Origin: Tamarix chinensis
Lineage: Eukaryota; Streptophyta; Magnoliopsida; Caryophyllales; Tamaricaceae
Assembly (NCBI GenBank): GCA_030549775.1
Contig: CM060178.1
Coordinates: 70,292,556 to 70,356,555 of the forward strand
DNA length: 64,000 bases
Direction of reading: 5' to 3'
Shown here: positions 61,228-64,000 of the stretch, one piece after another
How positions within the stretch are numbered: the stretch's first letter is position 1
Layout of the letters: the number at the start of each line of letters is the position of its first letter
The notes under the pieces: model-generated
Told to the model about the DNA's origin: nothing
What the model saw: the letters and a program-made list of their open reading frames with translations, nothing else
The model's database searches: none
Translations under genes and position numbers: made by a program

Positions 61228-62749
61228 TGAAAATGATAATAATAATAATAATAAAACATAATAAAAAATATATTATAATATAATGGAAATAAAATAAAAT
61301 AAAATAAAGCTTGGGTTGGTGACGATAGGTGGCACCAGCGGTGGTCGGAAAAAGAGAAGAAAAGAGGAAAAGTTGGATGTTGGAAGAGGAGAGGAAGAAT
61401 GAAGGTGGGAGTTGGGATGTTTATGGTTACCTAGATGGAGAGGAGTAGAATGAGGGTAGTGGCACACGACGGCAGCTGTGGTGCCCGAAAGTGGGAGAAG
61501 GAGAGAAAGAGAAGAGCAGAGGGAGAGGAAAAGAAGAGTAGGGGGAGGTAGAGGAGGGTCTGTAGATGTTTTTGGGAGGTGTAAGGGGTAGTGGTAGAGG
61601 CGGAAGTGGTGGCTAAGGTTAGTGCCAAGGGCGGCGGATGTGGAAGAAAGGGTTGATCGAGGAGGCTACTTTGCACAACCGAGGTAGCTTGTGTAGGGTA
61701 AATCGAGGGAGAAGGGTGGTGTAGTTAGTTAGAGGGCGGTGCAGGGAGTACTTAGGTGGGAATATTGGGCGGCGGAGTTGGCCAACGGCGGCGGAAAAGG
61801 CATCTGAAGTTGCGGCAGTGCACGAGAAAAGAAAATCTAGGTTTCGGAGAAAGGCTCAATTCCAGGCTGGGTAGGGGTATTTATAGAGCTTAAAGGAGAG
61901 GATAAGGTTAGTGGGATGATGAGGGAATTGGGCAGGTAGGGTTAAGGTTCATTGGCGGCGATGATAGGCCGGTGCACGACTGCATCGTGGCCTGCGGTTG
62001 ACCAGGAGAAAAGGCGATGATTGTGCGAGAAGAAAGGGAAGTGGGTTGGGTCAAGCTGACTGGTGAGTTAGGGGAAGGAGAAAGGAGAGGAAATGGCTGG
62101 TCAATTCGGGCATAACCAACGGTGAAACTCTCAGGAGTGGGGGAGTTGTAGATCGACGGAGGAAGGGAGGAAGGAAGAAGAAGGAGGACAGAGCAGCATG
62201 CGCGGACCGGCTGACTAGCTGAAAAGAAAAGAAAAGAAAAGAATCAAACCAGCAACAGTAAAAAAATGAAGAAGGAAATGTGGCGTCCTAGGCAGCCGAA
62301 GAAGAAAAGAAATAGAAGGGAAAATGGGCCACGGACAGGCCTAGGTCTGGTAAGGAAGAAAAAGAAAAGAGGAAGACAGAAAAAGGAAGAAAAAGAAAAG
62401 AAAAGAAAAGAAAGAAAAGGAAAAAGGAAAAAAGGAAAAAGAAAAATTAGGTGGGTTAGGTTAATTACATTAATTTGGATATTTAGCATATTTAAAAATA
62501 ATAATATTTAAATAAAATAATATTTAATTCCCTTTTTAGGCTAATTTAGGATTTTTGAAATTTTTTTCCTAAATTCTATTTTAATTAGCAAAATACCCAA
62601 AATTTCCCTAATGAAAATATTTATTATTTTCTTCTTGATTTACCCTAATTAATTCCCTTTTATTTTATTAAAAATAATTTATTTAATTAATTTTTCTAAT
62701 AAATCCTTATTTAACTAAAATTCTTAAAATTAGGTTTTGGGGAATTTCA
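58554..62749 (+). mobile_element. Solo LTR (4.2 kb), diverged relative of the LTR A family
   Basis: It starts TGTAACACCCCAAAATTTAC and ends GGTTTTGGGGAATTTCA, with TTTTGGGG mirroring the start, and is flanked by ATAAA. It shares with LTR A a conserved block (GGGAATGAGCAGTACCCACG... followed by ACACTACGTACTGAGTAA at 59051-59104) and an array of CCACTATTAT...CCGGTGGA units (59320-59670). A GA-rich part lies at 61330-62460. ATT/ATA trinucleotide runs (60904-60968 and 61106-61226) lie inside. There are no pol sequences. Asn/Tyr/Ile-run frames are simple-repeat artefacts. Confidence 0.83.
60904..60968. repeat. (ATA)n/(ATT)n microsatellite, head-to-head
   Basis: An AATAAT run switches to TTATTATT at about 60930, so the pair can fold into a long hairpin. 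Further AAT runs follow at 61106-61136 and 61184-61253. Confidence 0.93.
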
Positions 62750-62754
62750 ATAAA

Positions 62755-63400
62755 TGTTAAAGTATAATTATATTTTACAATGACTTTTTTGTTACCAATA
62801 ATATATAATATTTTGCAACAATATTCTTGTTGCAAATAATATACTTTTTTTTGCTATGGTTTGTTTGTAGTTAATAATGTACAATATTTTTTGTAACAAT
62901 TGTCTTGTTGTGAATAATATGCTATTTTTTTTGCCATTTTTTTTGTAGCAAATAATGTACAATATTTTCCACGATTTCTTTTGTTACCAATAATGTATAT
63001 TATTTTGGGACAACTGTTATGTTGCGAATATACTATTTTTTCCACAGTTTTTTTTTATTGCCAATAATCTATATTATTTTTGCAACAACTGTCCTGTTGC
63101 AAATATGCCATTTTTGCTACCTTTTCTTTGTAGCCAATAATTTATAATATATTTTTTTTGCAACAATTATATTGTCGCAAATAATATACTATCAACAATA
63201 TTTTTCAAGCAACTTCCCATTCATACATTGTGTTATTCTTTGTATCAAGTTTCGCGTTGCTCATTGCAATGATATATTATTTTTCATAACAACTATTTTG
63301 TTGCTAATAATTTTTATATATATATATATATATATGCTATCTTTGGCAACAATTTCCTTGTTGCAAAATAATGAAAATTTCCTATAATAACAATATTTCT
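62755..63400. repeat. Sub-terminal tandem repeats of the CACTA element
   Basis: About six degenerate units of roughly 75 bp, each with TTGTNACCAATAATRTATAATA, TTTGCAACAA, CTTGTTGCAAATAATAT and a T-run. CAACAA and TTGTTG face each other inside each unit. The last part of the window (63800-64000) has the same motif more sparsely. Confidence 0.85.
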
Positions 63401-64000
63401 ATTATCACTTTATAACCTGTCACATTCATGATACCCTATTTAAACACACACCACATACATATATGAATCATATACAAATGTCCATAGCAAATTCATTTGA
63501 TCATCAATATAAGATACATGATTCATCAGTTGTATAATTGTCTTATACAATTGTCAAAAAAACAAACCGTTGTTCGAAATATAATCTTTTCAAATAAGTT
63601 TATTTTTTTTATTTTATTAACTTTCATCAAATTAAAAATAGTAAAATATCTTTTACGATTCTTCTAAAAATGATTTTTTATTTTTATTTTTTCTTATATT
63701 GATTTTTTAAAATTAAAAAATAGAAAAATATATATTTTTAAAGTTTTTTACTTTAATAATTTTTTAAGTTATGAAAATAAAAAATAACTATAAAATAATT
63801 TAGCCATGACAAATATTTGTTGCAAAAATATGCTTTTACTATAAAATTATCGTAGCAAAAATCTAATATTTTTTACCGACAAGTTATCATGATGATCAAT
63901 AAAGTATGTAAAACATCCTCTAATCTCGTACAAGTTTGGGTCACAACTTGAAATATTATTGCAAAATAATATTTTTCATAACAAAGTTATCGTTGCAAAA

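Larger units (their letters stand above)
58342..64000 (+). mobile_element. CACTA-type (En/Spm) transposon end, running out of the window
   Basis: CACTATAAGAAAAG at 58342 is a plant CACTA terminus. Right after it comes a perfect 10-bp inverted repeat (TTTTTGGCAA...TTGCCAAAAA, 58360-58391), typical of sub-terminal hairpins. The element is interrupted by the LTR at 58554-62749 and continues with CAACAA/TTGTTG sub-terminal repeats to the window end. No transposase sequence is present in the part visible, and the other terminus lies outside. Confidence 0.72.

Noticed and set aside
62244..62511. Lys/Arg-rich and Phe-rich frames on both strands
   Set aside because: They lie in the GA-rich part of the 4.2-kb LTR and are pure composition effects.
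1..64000. CRISPR arrays, operons, riboswitches or other prokaryotic systems
   Set aside because: The window is plant nuclear DNA. All regular arrays found are microsatellites, LTR hairpin units or transposon sub-terminal repeats, without uniform spacers.

Overview
This is nuclear plant DNA: very AT-rich, full of microsatellites, and made mostly of decayed and nested transposable elements. Around them I find one gene I can recognise. The element types (Ty3/gypsy chromovirus with long TGTAACACC... LTRs, Ty1/copia primed by initiator-tRNA-Met, plant L1-type LINEs, hAT MITEs, a CACTA end) and a COR27/COR28-like gene point to a flowering plant. I cannot name the species. Most open reading frames are low-complexity CT-rich or AT-rich accidents, or pieces of dead transposons.

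Layout, left to right. 1-2069: dead Ty3/gypsy pol (RNase H, integrase, chromodomain-type end), followed by the start of its 3' LTR (2070 to about 2890). 2895-13075: one minus-strand L1-type LINE, split by a 3.56-kb solo LTR (4906-8464, TSD TGTTA) and again, inside ORF1, by a 1.4-kb insertion rich in AACCCGACC (10511-11927). 13543-17216: a second copy of the same LTR family. 17217-20891 and 24163-25260: unassigned DNA split by a 3.26-kb solo LTR (20897-24157, TSD ATATA). 25260-29340: AT-rich desert. 29350-36815: a hAT MITE relic, a copia element with an internal deletion, a TIR element, a second LINE fragment and a GA-rich tract. 39300-41320: an apparently intact three-exon COR27-like gene on the plus strand. 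42581-42904: a hAT MITE with a perfect 8-bp TSD. 45543-45849: a 307-bp solo LTR with TSD CTTTC. 45935-57710: a tandem duplication of about 3.8 kb with further partial copies, carrying LTR-family and MITE copies. 58342-64000: a CACTA-type transposon end with sub-terminal repeats, split by a 4.2-kb solo LTR (TSD ATAAA).

How it fits together. The gene is the only clear host function: COR27/COR28 proteins are cold- and clock-regulated nuclear proteins. A uORF, an evening element and a G-box lie in or next to its first exon. Everything else records insertion, LTR-LTR recombination and duplication. Several events can be ordered from target-site duplications: the LINE came before LTR A; the LTR at 48-53 kb came before its MITE, which came before the tandem duplication; the CACTA element came before the 58.5-kb LTR. 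I found no undescribed biological system. The best leads are the COR27-like gene's regulatory features, a run of solo LTRs, and a hairpin-rich repeat array kept in diverged LTRs.
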